Positions 44,839-53,925 of a stretch of 64,000 nucleotides of DNA are shown in pieces (positions within the stretch are counted from its first letter, which is position 1; each line of letters begins with the position of its first letter). The translations under genes were made by a program, and so were the position numbers. The notes under the pieces are model-generated. The model was given only the letters and a program-made list of their open reading frames with translations. It ran no database searches and was not told the origin of the DNA. This DNA comes from Acidithiobacillus marinus (GTDB taxonomy: Bacteria; Pseudomonadota; Gammaproteobacteria; Acidithiobacillales; Acidithiobacillaceae): contig NZ_MXAV01000017.1 in NCBI RefSeq assembly GCF_002847505.1, positions 1 to 64,000 on the forward strand. Direction: 5' to 3'.

Positions 44839-45654
44839 CTACTGTTCCACCGGATAAAAATCATGGAATCCCATTTTTTTCATGGCAGCGACCGCCTTGA
44901 CAGCCGCAATGTGATCGGGGAGCGGGCCGACCTGCACTTTGTAATAGGTCTGGCCTTTGACCAGCCCGGGGACGATCAATACATCCTGGAAACCTGCTGC
45001 ATGGAGCCGGTTGCGTTCAACCGTAGCGTGATTCAGGGACTGGAAAGCGCCGGTTTGTAAATAGGTTTGGGTCAGCTGTGTCTGGCTGCGCGGAGTCGGT
45101 GTCCTGGACGGCGGGACAGAAGTGGTCGACCCGGTGACGATGCTGGAGGAAGGGGCCAGAGCGACGATTTCTACGGGTGCGGTGCCTTGCTTGGTCATAC
45201 CCAGCGCTGCAGCGGCACCGTAAGAGAGGTCCATGCTGCGGCCATCCACGAAAGGACCGCGATCATTGACCAGCACGACGATGCTGCGACCATTGCTGAG
45301 ATTGGTCACCCGGGCGCAGGTAGGCAGGGGCAGGTCACGGCTGGCAGCCGTATAAGCCCGTGGTCGAAACGGCGTGCCCATGGATGTTGTGGATCCGGAC
45401 TCCCAGCCATACCAGGAAGCCAGTCCCCGGACATGATAGCCAGCAGCACTTTGCAATGGATGATAAGAGCGCCCATGAATCTGATATGGCCGATTGTAGG
45501 CGGCCCGCAAATTGGGCGCAGCAGCATTGCAGCTGGCCGCAGCGGAAGGTGATACCGCAGCAGAAGGGGCTTGGTTGACTCCCGCACAGCCGCCCATCAA
45601 CAGCGTGCCAGCACTCAGGAGAGCAGAACAGATGCTTTTGCCGGATTTGTTCAT
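44839..45654 (-). CDS. rlpA: RlpA-type septal lytic transglycosylase lipoprotein
   Basis: A 271-residue lipoprotein: the signal peptide ends in lipobox LMGGC near residue 23, an Ala-rich linker follows, then the double-psi beta-barrel RlpA domain ([58 protein letters not shown]) with the catalytic Asp in NDRGPF, and a C-terminal SPOR repeat ([13 protein letters not shown] to [11 protein letters not shown]) that binds denuded glycan at the septum. The start overlaps the dapE stop by four bases, so translation is coupled. Confidence 0.9.
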   Translation of the reverse strand: MNKSGKSICSALLSAGTLLMGGCAGVNQAPSAAVSPSAAASCNAAAPNLRAAYNRPYQIHGRSYHPLQSAAGYHVRGLASWYGWESGSTTSMGTPFRPRAYTAASRDLPLPTCARVTNLSNGRSIVVLVNDRGPFVDGRSMDLSYGAAAALGMTKQGTAPVEIVALAPSSSIVTGSTTSVPPSRTPTPRSQTQLTQTYLQTGAFQSLNHATVERNRLHAAGFQDVLIVPGLVKGQTYYKVQVGPLPDHIAAVKAVAAMKKMGFHDFYPVEQ

Positions 45655-46799
45655 TCAGCGCTACCTGAGCCAAGCAAATTCCGCATGATTCCCGCGTAAA
45701 TCCGGGATAGGTCTTCCAGATCACTGACCGCCACACATTCATTGAGCTTGTGAATGGTGCTGTTGACGGGACCCAGTTCGACCACTTGCCCCCCTAGTTG
45801 GGCGATAAAACGGCCGTCGGAAGTGCCACCGCCGGTGGATAGTTTGGCTGCATGCCCAAGGGCTGTTTTTAATGCCTGTTGAGTGGCCGCGACCAACGTA
45901 CCCGGAGCCGTAAAAAAGGGAGGGCCGGACAGCTGCCAGTCAATCTGATAATGGATCTGCGCGGCATCCAAAATCTGATGAACACCAGTCTGCAAGGATT
46001 CAGGCGTCGATTCTGTAGAAAAACGAAAGTTGAAGTCAGCGCTGAGCTGCCCCGGGATCACATTATTCGCCCCGGTGCCCGCATGGATATTGGAAAATTG
46101 CAGGCGGGTCGGCGGAAAAAATTCATTGCCGGCATCCCAGGATTGCTCGACTAGGTCTGCCAGGGGACGAAAGGCCCGATGTATAGGATTGTCGGCCTTG
46201 TCAGGGTAAGCCACATGCCCCTGGATACCCTGTACGGTCAGATGCCCATTGAGGGAGCCACGCCGCCCGTTTTTAATGACATCACCTAGCTGTTCCTCGG
46301 AAGAGGGCTCCCCGACGACGCACCAGTCAATGTTTGCGTCCTGTTCCCGGAGCCAGTCCACGACATGACGGGTACCATGGGTGGCTATGCCTTCTTCGTC
46401 AGAGGTGATCAGAAATGCCAGCCGTCCGCCATGTCTGGGGTTGTCGGCAACAAAAGCCTCAGCAGCCACGATCATGGCTGCAAGACTGCCTTTCATGTCG
46501 GCAGCTCCACGCCCGTAGAGCATGCCATCGCGAATACTCGGGCTGAATGGATGGCTGTGCCATGCTTCGAGAGGGCCGGTGGGAACCACATCCGTATGGC
46601 CTGCAAAGCAGAGGCAGGGACCGGACTGTCCACGCTCGGCCCAGAAATTCTGTACACCACCCGCCGGCAATCGCGTTACCCGAAAGTCTAATGCTTCTAG
46701 GCGGGCGATCATCAGATCCTGGCAGCCGGCATCTTCGGGGGTGACGGAAGGCCTGGAGATCAGGTCCTCGGCCAGAGTCAACACAGGGCTTTTCATCAT
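45651..46799 (-). CDS. dapE: Succinyl-diaminopimelate desuccinylase
   Basis: A 382-residue M20-family zinc peptidase-like enzyme releasing succinate in the lysine/meso-diaminopimelate pathway. Zinc and catalytic residues are visible in [36 protein letters not shown] and [14 protein letters not shown]. Full length. It begins 14 bp after the dapD stop on the same strand, and dapC precedes dapD, so the three consecutive succinylase-branch enzymes are one operon. Confidence 0.95.
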   Translation of the reverse strand: MMKSPVLTLAEDLISRPSVTPEDAGCQDLMIARLEALDFRVTRLPAGGVQNFWAERGQSGPCLCFAGHTDVVPTGPLEAWHSHPFSPSIRDGMLYGRGAADMKGSLAAMIVAAEAFVADNPRHGGRLAFLITSDEEGIATHGTRHVVDWLREQDANIDWCVVGEPSSEEQLGDVIKNGRRGSLNGHLTVQGIQGHVAYPDKADNPIHRAFRPLADLVEQSWDAGNEFFPPTRLQFSNIHAGTGANNVIPGQLSADFNFRFSTESTPESLQTGVHQILDAAQIHYQIDWQLSGPPFFTAPGTLVAATQQALKTALGHAAKLSTGGGTSDGRFIAQLGGQVVELGPVNSTIHKLNECVAVSDLEDLSRIYAGIMRNLLGSGSAE

Positions 46800-46813
46800 G
46801 GATAAAACTTCCT

Positions 46814-47638
46814 TCAGATATCCCGCAGGATTTCGTTAATCCCCACTTTGCTCAGGGTTTTGGCATCTACCTGTTTGACAATGACTGCGCAGTAAAGACT
46901 GTAGCTGCCGTCTTTAGCCGGTAGGTTGCCGGAAACCACGACAGAGCCGGCGGGTACCCGACCATAACTGATTTCGCCGGTGGCACGGTTGAAAATTTTG
47001 GTACTGGCGCCAATGAACACGCCCATGGAAATGACCGATCCTTCTTCAACAATGACGCCTTCGACGACTTCGGAACGCGCACCAATAAAGCAGTGATCTT
47101 CAATAATGGTAGGATTGGCCTGCAGGGGTTCCAAAACGCCACCAATGCCGACGCCACCAGAAAGATGCACGTTTTTACCAATCTGGGCGCAGGAGCCGAC
47201 CGTAGCCCAAGTGTCCACCATGGTGCCTTCGTCCACGTAAGCACCGATGTTGACGAAGGAGGGCATCAACACACAGTTGCGGCCGATAAAAGCACCGCGA
47301 CGGGCCGTAGCGGGCGGAACCACGCGAAAGCCGCCGGTGCGGAAATCATTACTGTTATAGTCGGCAAATTTGCCAGGCACCTTGTCATAAAAATTGGTCT
47401 CGGCACCGGGAATGCGGCTATTGTCGTGCAACCGGAAGGACAGGAGCACGGCTTTTTTGATCCATTGATGGGTGACCCATTGCCCGTCCCGTTTTTCGGC
47501 GACCCGGAGGACGCCTTTGTCCAGGCCCTCAATGGTCTGATGGACCGCATCGCGTACGTCGGCCGGGGCTTGTTTGGGGGATATTTCCGCACGATTTTCC
47601 CATGCGGCATCAATAATGGTTTCAAGACTCTGGCTCAC
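46814..47638 (-). CDS. dapD: 2,3,4,5-tetrahydropyridine-2,6-dicarboxylate N-succinyltransferase
   Basis: A 274-residue left-handed beta-helix acyltransferase that succinylates tetrahydrodipicolinate. Hexapeptide repeats run through the middle ([57 protein letters not shown]). The N-terminal alpha domain ([10 protein letters not shown] to [14 protein letters not shown]) and the C-terminal tail ([18 protein letters not shown]) match the DapD family. It lies between dapC and dapE. Confidence 0.96.
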   Translation of the reverse strand: MSQSLETIIDAAWENRAEISPKQAPADVRDAVHQTIEGLDKGVLRVAEKRDGQWVTHQWIKKAVLLSFRLHDNSRIPGAETNFYDKVPGKFADYNSNDFRTGGFRVVPPATARRGAFIGRNCVLMPSFVNIGAYVDEGTMVDTWATVGSCAQIGKNVHLSGGVGIGGVLEPLQANPTIIEDHCFIGARSEVVEGVIVEEGSVISMGVFIGASTKIFNRATGEISYGRVPAGSVVVSGNLPAKDGSYSLYCAVIVKQVDAKTLSKVGINEILRDI

Positions 47639-47659
47639 GGCAACTCCTTCATAAGTGAT

Positions 47660-48877
47660 TCAAATGGAAAATGAGGATAGGGGATGGTTTTCCAGAAAAT
47701 GACGGATTCTCTGCAGTCCTTCCACACAATCTTCATGACTGCCCACGAGGGCAATCCGCACCCGCTCCTGACCCGGATGGCAACCCTGGGCGTCCCGGGA
47801 TAAATAGGCACCAGGCAGACAGCGCACATGTTCTGCGGCGTAGAGGGCTTTTACAAAAGCTTCGCCATTACCGACCTGCGGCCACAGGTAAAATCCGCCA
47901 GCAGGGATATCGAAGGGCAAGAGCTCCCCGAGAATAGTCTGGGCAGCGGCAAATTTTTCGGTATAGCTGGCACGGGTCTGGACGACATGGGTTTCATCCT
48001 GCCAGGCACTGATGGAGGCCGCCTGAATAAAAGGCGGCATGGCGGCACCCAGATAAGTCCGATACAGCACAAAGGCTTTGAGGATGTCCGGATCTCCGGC
48101 CACAAAACCACTTCGCGCTCCCGGAATACTGGATCGTTTGGAAAGACTGTGAAAAGCCAGCACATTACTGAGGCTGCCGGTTTGGGCAGCTGCCTCCAGA
48201 ATTCCGGCAGGGGCCTCATTTCCGATATATAACTCGCTGTAGCACTCGTCCGCTGCCAAAACAAATCCATGTTGACGGGATTTATCGATCAGCCAGCGCA
48301 AGGTTTCGAGGGGGAGCGTGGCTCCCGTGGGATTATGGGGCGAGTTGATATAGAGCAGCGCACATCGTGACCAGACGGCTTCGTCAATTTCCTGGAAATT
48401 CGGCTGACCGCTTTCCCCGCAGTTCAGATAATAGGGTTCTGCCCCGGCCAGCAAAGCCGCACCTTCATAAATCTGATAAAAGGGATTGGGCAGCAACACC
48501 AGCGCTTGCGGCTTGGCACAGGCAGACAGTACGGCTTGGGCGATACTGAATAATGCCTCACGACTGCCGTTGGCCGGTATGACCTGGGTTTCAGGATTCA
48601 GGAAACCTGCAGATAGGTGAAAGCGTTGGGTTGCCCACTGAGCAATGGCCTGACGCAGGCGTAAATCCCCCAGCACCTTGGGATACTCGGTGAATCCATG
48701 TAGATGGGCGGTAATGGCTTCGCTGACGATCGCCGGCGCGGGGTGGCGGGGTTCGCCGATGGAAAAATCAATGAGCGTCTGTTCTGGCGGGGTGATGCCC
48801 GCAAGCAGATTACGCAGGCGCTCAAAAGGATAAGCCTGCAGGGTATCCAGCAACGGATTCATGATCGTGGTCGTCAT
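47660..48877 (-). CDS. dapC: Succinyldiaminopimelate transaminase
   Basis: A 405-residue class I PLP aminotransferase. The start PLLDTLQAYPFERLRNLLAGITPP and IDFSIGEPRHPAP are characteristic of the proteobacterial DapC group. PLP contacts are visible as YINSPHNPTGATL, LAADECYSELY and the Schiff-base Lys in HSLSKRSSIPGARSGFVAGD. It is the first gene of a dapC-dapD-dapE-rlpA-sulfotransferase series on the minus strand. Confidence 0.93.
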   Translation of the reverse strand: MTTTIMNPLLDTLQAYPFERLRNLLAGITPPEQTLIDFSIGEPRHPAPAIVSEAITAHLHGFTEYPKVLGDLRLRQAIAQWATQRFHLSAGFLNPETQVIPANGSREALFSIAQAVLSACAKPQALVLLPNPFYQIYEGAALLAGAEPYYLNCGESGQPNFQEIDEAVWSRCALLYINSPHNPTGATLPLETLRWLIDKSRQHGFVLAADECYSELYIGNEAPAGILEAAAQTGSLSNVLAFHSLSKRSSIPGARSGFVAGDPDILKAFVLYRTYLGAAMPPFIQAASISAWQDETHVVQTRASYTEKFAAAQTILGELLPFDIPAGGFYLWPQVGNGEAFVKALYAAEHVRCLPGAYLSRDAQGCHPGQERVRIALVGSHEDCVEGLQRIRHFLENHPLSSFSI

Positions 48878-48925
48878 GGGATTTGATTCTGGGGCATGGA
48901 TGGCGGTGATGACAAGTCCATGCGC

Positions 48926-49408
48926 TCAAACGAGATATTTATGCCAAAATTGGGCGACACCACCATCCTCATTGATAGTGTAAGGCTGGAATCCGAAAGA
49001 TCGATAGGATTTTTGCGCTGGAATATTACCTTCTAAAACTTCAAGGGTTAATTTACAAAATTTTTGCTCACGCGCATGATCCTCAATAAAGCTGAAGAGG
49101 GTGCGCGCAATACCTTGGCGGCGAAATTCCGGAACCACATAAACATCATGAATATTCAACAAGGCTGCACCATTGAAAGTAGAAAATCCCTCTATACAAA
49201 CAGCAATGCCGACTATTTCTTTTCCAGCGACTGCCAAGAAAATATGAACCCACGAACGAATCGCAAGGTTTTCTAACAAATTTTCATAGACATCCTGGCG
49301 TAGGGGGGCTCCTTGTCCCATGTCATCCTGAGCATATTGATCAATAAGTTTACGAATGACTAAACAATGTTGTGGGTTATGGTAATCTGCAAGACAAACT
49401 TTAATCAT
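48926..49408 (-). CDS. GNAT-family N-acetyltransferase
   Basis: A 160-residue acetyltransferase. The acetyl-CoA signature is in IHDVYVVPEFRRQGIARTLFSFIEDHAREQ (Q/R-x-x-G-x-G/A loop), followed by LTLEVLEGNIPAQKSYRSFGF. It starts four bases after the astA stop and is the last gene of the tonB-exbBD-astB-astA series, so its substrate may be arginine-related or polyamine-related. That is an inference from context; family membership alone gives no substrate. Confidence 0.82.
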   Translation of the reverse strand: MIKVCLADYHNPQHCLVIRKLIDQYAQDDMGQGAPLRQDVYENLLENLAIRSWVHIFLAVAGKEIVGIAVCIEGFSTFNGAALLNIHDVYVVPEFRRQGIARTLFSFIEDHAREQKFCKLTLEVLEGNIPAQKSYRSFGFQPYTINEDGGVAQFWHKYLV

Positions 49409-49412
49409 GATT

Positions 49413-50396
49413 TTACCTCTGATGAGCTACATTCCTGGGAACTGCTCGGACAAGATCGCCTGGATCTAATTCTAAAGCAGCAAGTGTCTGTGGGTGAACA
49501 TATAGGTGTCCAGAGCGATGTGCGGCTGGATACAAACCGGCGCGAAATCCGCTTACCTTAATATTGGATATCATCCATATTTCAGATATTTTATTTTTTT
49601 CGCGGTTGGGGATTGCAGAAAAAAGGCTGCTGTTTTTAATGGTAAAGACGTTTTTTAATGCGGACTTAAGGGTGGGTCCTCCATCTAATATATCTATACA
49701 TGATGTATGTAAAAACCCCTCTTTTTCCAGCATTCTTTTGGCATTTTCTGTGTCTTTATGCACCGAGCCTATTTTTTGTTTCACATCATTATCAATAAGA
49801 TAAAAAGGAATTTCATGCTCGGCAAGATAACTTTCAACAAATATTTCTGGATAAGTCCCACGGTATTGATCTATGATTGAGAAATTTCCATCATAAAAAG
49901 AACTGCTAATATTGTCCCAAAAAGGACTTCTATAATTGTTATCTACCCAACCTCTAAGCTCAGCATGAATGTGATCAGCAATGGGGTGCGAAAAGTTGGC
50001 AAGATATAAGAAACGGCATTTTGAAAGTAATTTACCAAACCCATAATTGCGATAATTTTCATGAATAAGCAGTGATCCTAACTTTAGTGGGCTAACTGCC
50101 GATGTTGAAAATCGCAAGCATTTACTTTTTTGATCAATAATGTAATGTGGAGCACATGATTTTTCACGCTCAAGACCGCTGATGCCAGCTATTGAATCTT
50201 TTTCAGGGTCATAAAGGACCATTAAAGATCTTTGCCAATCAGATAATATCTGACATTTTTCGCTTGTAATGGATTGCTCTATTTTTTCTGCAAGTATATT
50301 TTTTTTTCTAGAAAGACTGGTGAGCTCAGTTTTTGATTGTTGTAAGAATAATAATAGCGCATCTAGATCATTTTCTTTAACGGGGCGTATATACAT
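49413..50396 (-). CDS. astA: Arginine N-succinyltransferase
   Basis: A 327-residue enzyme resembling AstA, which succinylates the alpha-amino group of arginine in the first step of the AST catabolic pathway. Recognisable stretches are the N-terminal MYIRPVKENDLDALLLF, LGSLLIHENYRNYGFGKLLSKCRFLYLA (CoA site), HIHAELRGWVDNNYRSPFWDN, EHEIPFYLIDND and DILDGGPTLKS. The gene is strikingly AT-rich compared with the dap genes next to it, suggesting acquisition. It is directly downstream of astB. The final three AST enzymes (astC, astD, astE) are absent from the window. Confidence 0.82.
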   Translation of the reverse strand: MYIRPVKENDLDALLLFLQQSKTELTSLSRKKNILAEKIEQSITSEKCQILSDWQRSLMVLYDPEKDSIAGISGLEREKSCAPHYIIDQKSKCLRFSTSAVSPLKLGSLLIHENYRNYGFGKLLSKCRFLYLANFSHPIADHIHAELRGWVDNNYRSPFWDNISSSFYDGNFSIIDQYRGTYPEIFVESYLAEHEIPFYLIDNDVKQKIGSVHKDTENAKRMLEKEGFLHTSCIDILDGGPTLKSALKNVFTIKNSSLFSAIPNREKNKISEIWMISNIKVSGFRAGLYPAAHRSGHLYVHPQTLAALELDPGDLVRAVPRNVAHQR

Positions 50397-50422
50397 GGTA
50401 TGTGCTGAACTAAGGACAAGTA

Positions 50423-51757
50423 TTAAAAATCATAAAGAGCATTTGTTTGCAGTATGGGGCCGAGGGAATATAGTGCTTCTTGCGTTTCTTTCAGTAATAG
50501 TGGATCAGCAAGATCATCTGCATGAAGTCGATCACGATAGTATTGATTTACCCATGATCTTAATTTTTGATCAAGTTGCTCACTAAAAACTATCCCTGGG
50601 TGCACTGTTTCTAAGGCTTCGGAAGTTAAGGGTATTCTTAGTCTTAAGCAGGCCGGTCCTCCTCCATTGCGCATGGATTGACTCAAGTCAATCGTCTTTA
50701 TTTCCGAAAAAGGATAGTTTTCATCTAAGCAAAGTTCATGGAGATAATCCCAGACTTTAATATTTTCGCGGCATTCATTTGGAACAAGTAGAATAACTTT
50801 ATTTTGTGCTGTAGTAATGATTTGACTATTGAAAATATAACTTTTAATGGCCTCTGCCAATGGAATGCGCCGTGCTGGAACTTCAATCCAATGTAGATTT
50901 TCATCGTGTGCGTTAAAAATAGAAATGAGCTTTTGCCTTAGTTTGTCCTGATCCAGGAAAGCCTGCTCATGGCAAAACATGATATTTTTATGGGTGACAG
51001 ACACTACATCGTTGTGAAACGCACCCTGATCAATCGCCTCTGGATTTTGCTGCACGAAAAAGCATAAGTCTGGATTTAAACCATGTGATCTGGCAATAGC
51101 CTGAGAAGCCTCAAGAGTTTGTCGAGCAGGAAATTTTTGCGGCTGCCTTGCTAACCGATTGAAAGAAGAACGTCCATAAATAAAAAGAGAGATTCCAGGA
51201 GCATTGTTTTCGAGCGATAACCGACAATGGTTTGCAGCACCTTCATCTCCAAATCGCGAGTGATTTGGCAGGCTTGAATGATGAATAAAAAAATCTTCGT
51301 TAGAAAAAAACAGTTTTAGAAATCGTGTGGTATCGGTAGTCTCTAAGGATCGATGAAATGTGCTATTAAGATTAGCTGGTGTAAAATGGGTTTTTCCATC
51401 TAGGGTATCTGCTGATGATGAAATGCATGCTGCGTTAGCAGCCCACATGGCTGATGATGAATATATTTGACTAAGCAATTCAGGTGAAGTGCGCGCGCAA
51501 CCTTCAATAATTTTAGCATTACTTCCTGTAAAACCAAGCGTTCTGAGTACATGAAGTTTTGGTGCTGATGATGGAGGAAAAATACATTGAGGCAAGCCCA
51601 GATCGAACAAGTAGCGCATCTTGTCCAGACCTTGTAATGCTGCTGCTTTAGGGTTGGCTACTTGCAAAGCGTTTTGCTTAGAGGCGAGATTGCCATGGCT
51701 GAGCCCAGCATAGTGATGACTGGGCCCAACTAAACCGTCCATGTTCATTTCGATCAT
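50423..51757 (-). CDS. astB: N-succinylarginine dihydrolase
   Basis: A 444-residue amidinotransferase-fold enzyme converting succinylarginine to succinylornithine, carbon dioxide and two ammonia. It starts MDGLVGPSHHYAGLSHGNLAS as the family does. The catalytic region includes FHNDVVSVTHKNIMF with the active-site His and SMRNGGGPACLRLR with the nucleophile Cys. Full length. It starts about 12 bp after exbD on the same strand, an unusual link between arginine catabolism and TonB-energised uptake. AT-rich like astA. Confidence 0.92.
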   Translation of the reverse strand: MIEMNMDGLVGPSHHYAGLSHGNLASKQNALQVANPKAAALQGLDKMRYLFDLGLPQCIFPPSSAPKLHVLRTLGFTGSNAKIIEGCARTSPELLSQIYSSSAMWAANAACISSSADTLDGKTHFTPANLNSTFHRSLETTDTTRFLKLFFSNEDFFIHHSSLPNHSRFGDEGAANHCRLSLENNAPGISLFIYGRSSFNRLARQPQKFPARQTLEASQAIARSHGLNPDLCFFVQQNPEAIDQGAFHNDVVSVTHKNIMFCHEQAFLDQDKLRQKLISIFNAHDENLHWIEVPARRIPLAEAIKSYIFNSQIITTAQNKVILLVPNECRENIKVWDYLHELCLDENYPFSEIKTIDLSQSMRNGGGPACLRLRIPLTSEALETVHPGIVFSEQLDQKLRSWVNQYYRDRLHADDLADPLLLKETQEALYSLGPILQTNALYDF

Positions 51758-51769
51758 GAGTATGTAAGA

Positions 51770-52168
51770 TTAAGTTGCTTTGGTAGCAATGCCAATTTGC
51801 GTAACCCCGGCCTTTTGACATGTGTCCATCACATGCACGAATTGCTGAAATGGTACCACCTTATCTGCTGCAATTGTTACTTGGGTGTGTTCTACATCAC
51901 CATCAGTACTCAGAAAACTCTGCAGTTGATCCAGAGTCATTTCTTTGCCTTTGACCACAACCTTACCCGTTTTTTCTATATTTATCACAAAATGCGGGTG
52001 AGGTAGTTCTTTGGCAGTGCTGGAGGTCGGCAACTGTAATTTAAGACCTTTATCAGTGATCATTTGTAAAGTGATCATGATAAAAAAGACCAGTAAAAAA
52101 AGCATAACATCGATCATTGGGATAATTTCGACGCGGCCTTTTTTACTATTTCTTCGACGTGGAATCAT
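51770..52168 (-). CDS. exbD: TonB-system biopolymer transport protein ExbD
   Basis: A 132-residue inner-membrane protein of the ExbD/TolR family: a cytoplasmic start rich in Arg/Lys, one TM helix with the proton-carrying Asp in IIPMIDVMLFLLVFFI, and a periplasmic domain (VVKGKEMTLDQLQSFL). With ExbB it converts proton flow into TonB movement. It is 30 bp after exbB. Confidence 0.92.
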   Translation of the reverse strand: MIPRRRNSKKGRVEIIPMIDVMLFLLVFFIMITLQMITDKGLKLQLPTSSTAKELPHPHFVINIEKTGKVVVKGKEMTLDQLQSFLSTDGDVEHTQVTIAADKVVPFQQFVHVMDTCQKAGVTQIGIATKAT

Positions 52169-52198
52169 GATTAGCTCCTGAATATCTTCTATGGTCTA

Positions 52199-52846
52199 TC
52201 AGCTTTTGGCTTTGACCCCATCTAACCGATTGATGAGTAATAATTTTATAGACTCAAGCTGTTGAATGGTTTTGTCAATGGCATTGTTAAAAGCATTGAA
52301 TGTAATGAGTCCAACCATGGCTATAAATAAGCCGGAGGCGGTAGCAATAAGGGCATCAGCCACGCCACCAGTAACCTGGGTGGGCGCATGACCAGGCGCT
52401 GCTAGAATCGAAAAGGCATGAAACATACCCAAAATCGTGCCAAAAAGACCCAACAATGGAGCCAATGTCACCGTTGTATCAAGAATCCACAATCGCTTAT
52501 CCAGGAAAGGTGTTGTCAAAAAGATAGCCTCGTCGAGCCGGTTGTCAAAGGCTTCACCTCTTGCGCTACCATAATGTTGTACTAGATCCATATGACGATA
52601 AGCGGCTGTAATGATTTGTTCTTCTGGCTGACCCTTGGCTTCTTGCATCAATTGTTCAAGTTTTTCGCTGGTGAGGGCGCCCACTTCTGAGAGCTGGTGA
52701 ATGATACTTTTTCCCTTGCGTAAGGCCGAACGCATAAACCAGGCGCGATCAAATATAACTGCCAACTCTATTAAAAAAAGGATGGCGAGGACATAAAGAA
52801 CCCCATCTGAATAGTTGGCAAGGTGAATGATATATTGGAATGACAT
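52199..52846 (-). CDS. exbB: TonB-system proton channel protein ExbB
   Basis: A 215-residue MotA/TolQ/ExbB family membrane protein with three TM helices. TM1 is in DGVLYVLAILFLIELAVIF, and the signature helices are LDTTVTLAPLLGLFGTILGMFHAF and GVADALIATASGLFIAMVGLITFNAF. It forms the pentameric channel around the ExbD dimer. Genes run tonB, exbB, exbD on the minus strand. Confidence 0.93.
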   Translation of the reverse strand: MSFQYIIHLANYSDGVLYVLAILFLIELAVIFDRAWFMRSALRKGKSIIHQLSEVGALTSEKLEQLMQEAKGQPEEQIITAAYRHMDLVQHYGSARGEAFDNRLDEAIFLTTPFLDKRLWILDTTVTLAPLLGLFGTILGMFHAFSILAAPGHAPTQVTGGVADALIATASGLFIAMVGLITFNAFNNAIDKTIQQLESIKLLLINRLDGVKAKS

Positions 52847-52882
52847 GGAATTAAGTTCCTCTTGATTGCTGGATTAGTAAAT

Positions 52883-53467
52883 TTAGGAAATGTCTATTGG
52901 GACAGTAAATGACAAAGTGTGCGGAGGCATATGGCTGGTAAATGCCGGAAAATCACTATCTGCAACAGCCGCGAGTGCTGCTTTGCGAAGCAGAGGATTC
53001 TGAGAACCACCAACCACTTTAACATCTCGCGCCTTGCCACCCGACGGATCCAGCTTAAAGCTCACAATAACAGTGCCTTGTAATCCTAGCTGTTTGATAA
53101 TAGCCGAGATATGTACGTGGTTTCTCACTCGTGATCTAGCCCCGGAGCCATAAGCGCCTACGCCACTATATACTGGCGCTGGTGGTGGCGGTGGCGGTGG
53201 CGTCTTCACCGGGGGCGGCGGCACCTTGACCACCTGCTTAGGAGGCGGTGGGGGCGTCGGCGGAGTTGGCGGTTTAACGGGCAAAGGAGCCGGATGATGC
53301 ACAACCGGAACCGGCAACTTTACCGGTTTTGGCGGGTGTGGCACAGGCTTCACTTTCGGTTTAGGCGGTGGGGGAGGCGGTGGTATGTGCACAATCTGTA
53401 CACTGATGACTTTAGGTGGTTTTTTGGGTTTTACTTGCTCGTGAGAGAGCAAGATGAGACCTGCCAC
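52883..53467 (-). CDS. tonB: TonB energy-transducing protein (start region out of frame)
   Basis: The open part encodes 194 residues: a Pro/Lys/Val-rich periplasm-spanning stretch (repeated PPPPPPP, KPK and PVKPP blocks) and a C-terminal TonB domain (GLQGTVIVSFKLDPSGG, LRKAALAAVADSDFP). Only GTG 53467 is available in frame, and it lies inside the expected membrane anchor. The frame stays open upstream and encodes a perfect TonB-like anchor (SFRYAIISALAVEIALVAGL) but no start codon. ATG 53576 with a GAGG site precedes it in another frame, separated by eight Cs. Removing one C would join them into a protein of about 230 residues. Confidence 0.85.
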   Translation of the reverse strand: MAGLILLSHEQVKPKKPPKVISVQIVHIPPPPPPPKPKVKPVPHPPKPVKLPVPVVHHPAPLPVKPPTPPTPPPPPKQVVKVPPPPVKTPPPPPPPAPVYSGVGAYGSGARSRVRNHVHISAIIKQLGLQGTVIVSFKLDPSGGKARDVKVVGGSQNPLLRKAALAAVADSDFPAFTSHMPPHTLSFTVPIDIS

Positions 53468-53562
53468 CAGGGCTATTTCTACAGCCAGGGCGCTGATTAT
53501 GGCATACCGAAAACTTTTGGATTGACCCTGATAGCTCCAGCGGGAAGGTTTGTCAGGAACCT

Positions 53563-53570
53563 GGGGGGGG
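53563..53570. repeat. Eight-base G/C homopolymer at the 5' end of tonB
   Basis: Eight consecutive Gs on the plus strand (Cs in the mRNA sense) lie four bases after ATG 53576. As read, translation from that ATG stops after about seven codons; with seven bases it runs into the full tonB frame including its membrane anchor. This is the pattern of a slipped-strand phase switch, but also a common place for sequencing error. Confidence 0.75.
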
Positions 53571-53652
53571 TAGCATCACCCACTTAATCACCTCTATTGT
53601 TTTGTTTAGTATATGAAAATAATGAAAAGTCTAAATGTGAGAACTTTGTCAA

Positions 53653-53925
53653 TTAACCAGAATCGCCGGATTCTAACACACAGTCAAGCCTTGAAAGCAA
53701 ACGCAGGATGATTTTTTTTCGGCTGTCCTCACCGAAGAAGCGTATAACCAAGCGAGTACAGGGTTTGCCATTGCATGGAATGGATTCTTCGTGGAGATGT
53801 ATGCTGCTCATGGATATGCCACGATTGGAGAATACAGCAGAAATCTGGAACAAGGTTCCCGGTTGATCGCGAACGATCAATACCAACACCTGTTCCGGGA
53901 CAGCTTCGGTTTCTAGACTTTCCAT
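53653..53925 (-). CDS. Small stand-alone ACT domain protein
   Basis: A 90-residue protein consisting of one ACT domain: VLVLIVRDQPGTLFQISAVFSNRGISMSSIHLHE (beta-alpha-beta with the ligand-binding D-x-P-G-T-L turn) and VIRFFGEDSRKKIILRLLSRL. ACT domains sense amino acids or related small molecules. Its start overlaps the end of the malate/lactate-dehydrogenase-like gene by 13 bases, so it probably serves as a regulatory partner for that enzyme. The ligand is unknown. Confidence 0.75.
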   Translation of the reverse strand: MESLETEAVPEQVLVLIVRDQPGTLFQISAVFSNRGISMSSIHLHEESIPCNGKPCTRLVIRFFGEDSRKKIILRLLSRLDCVLESGDSG

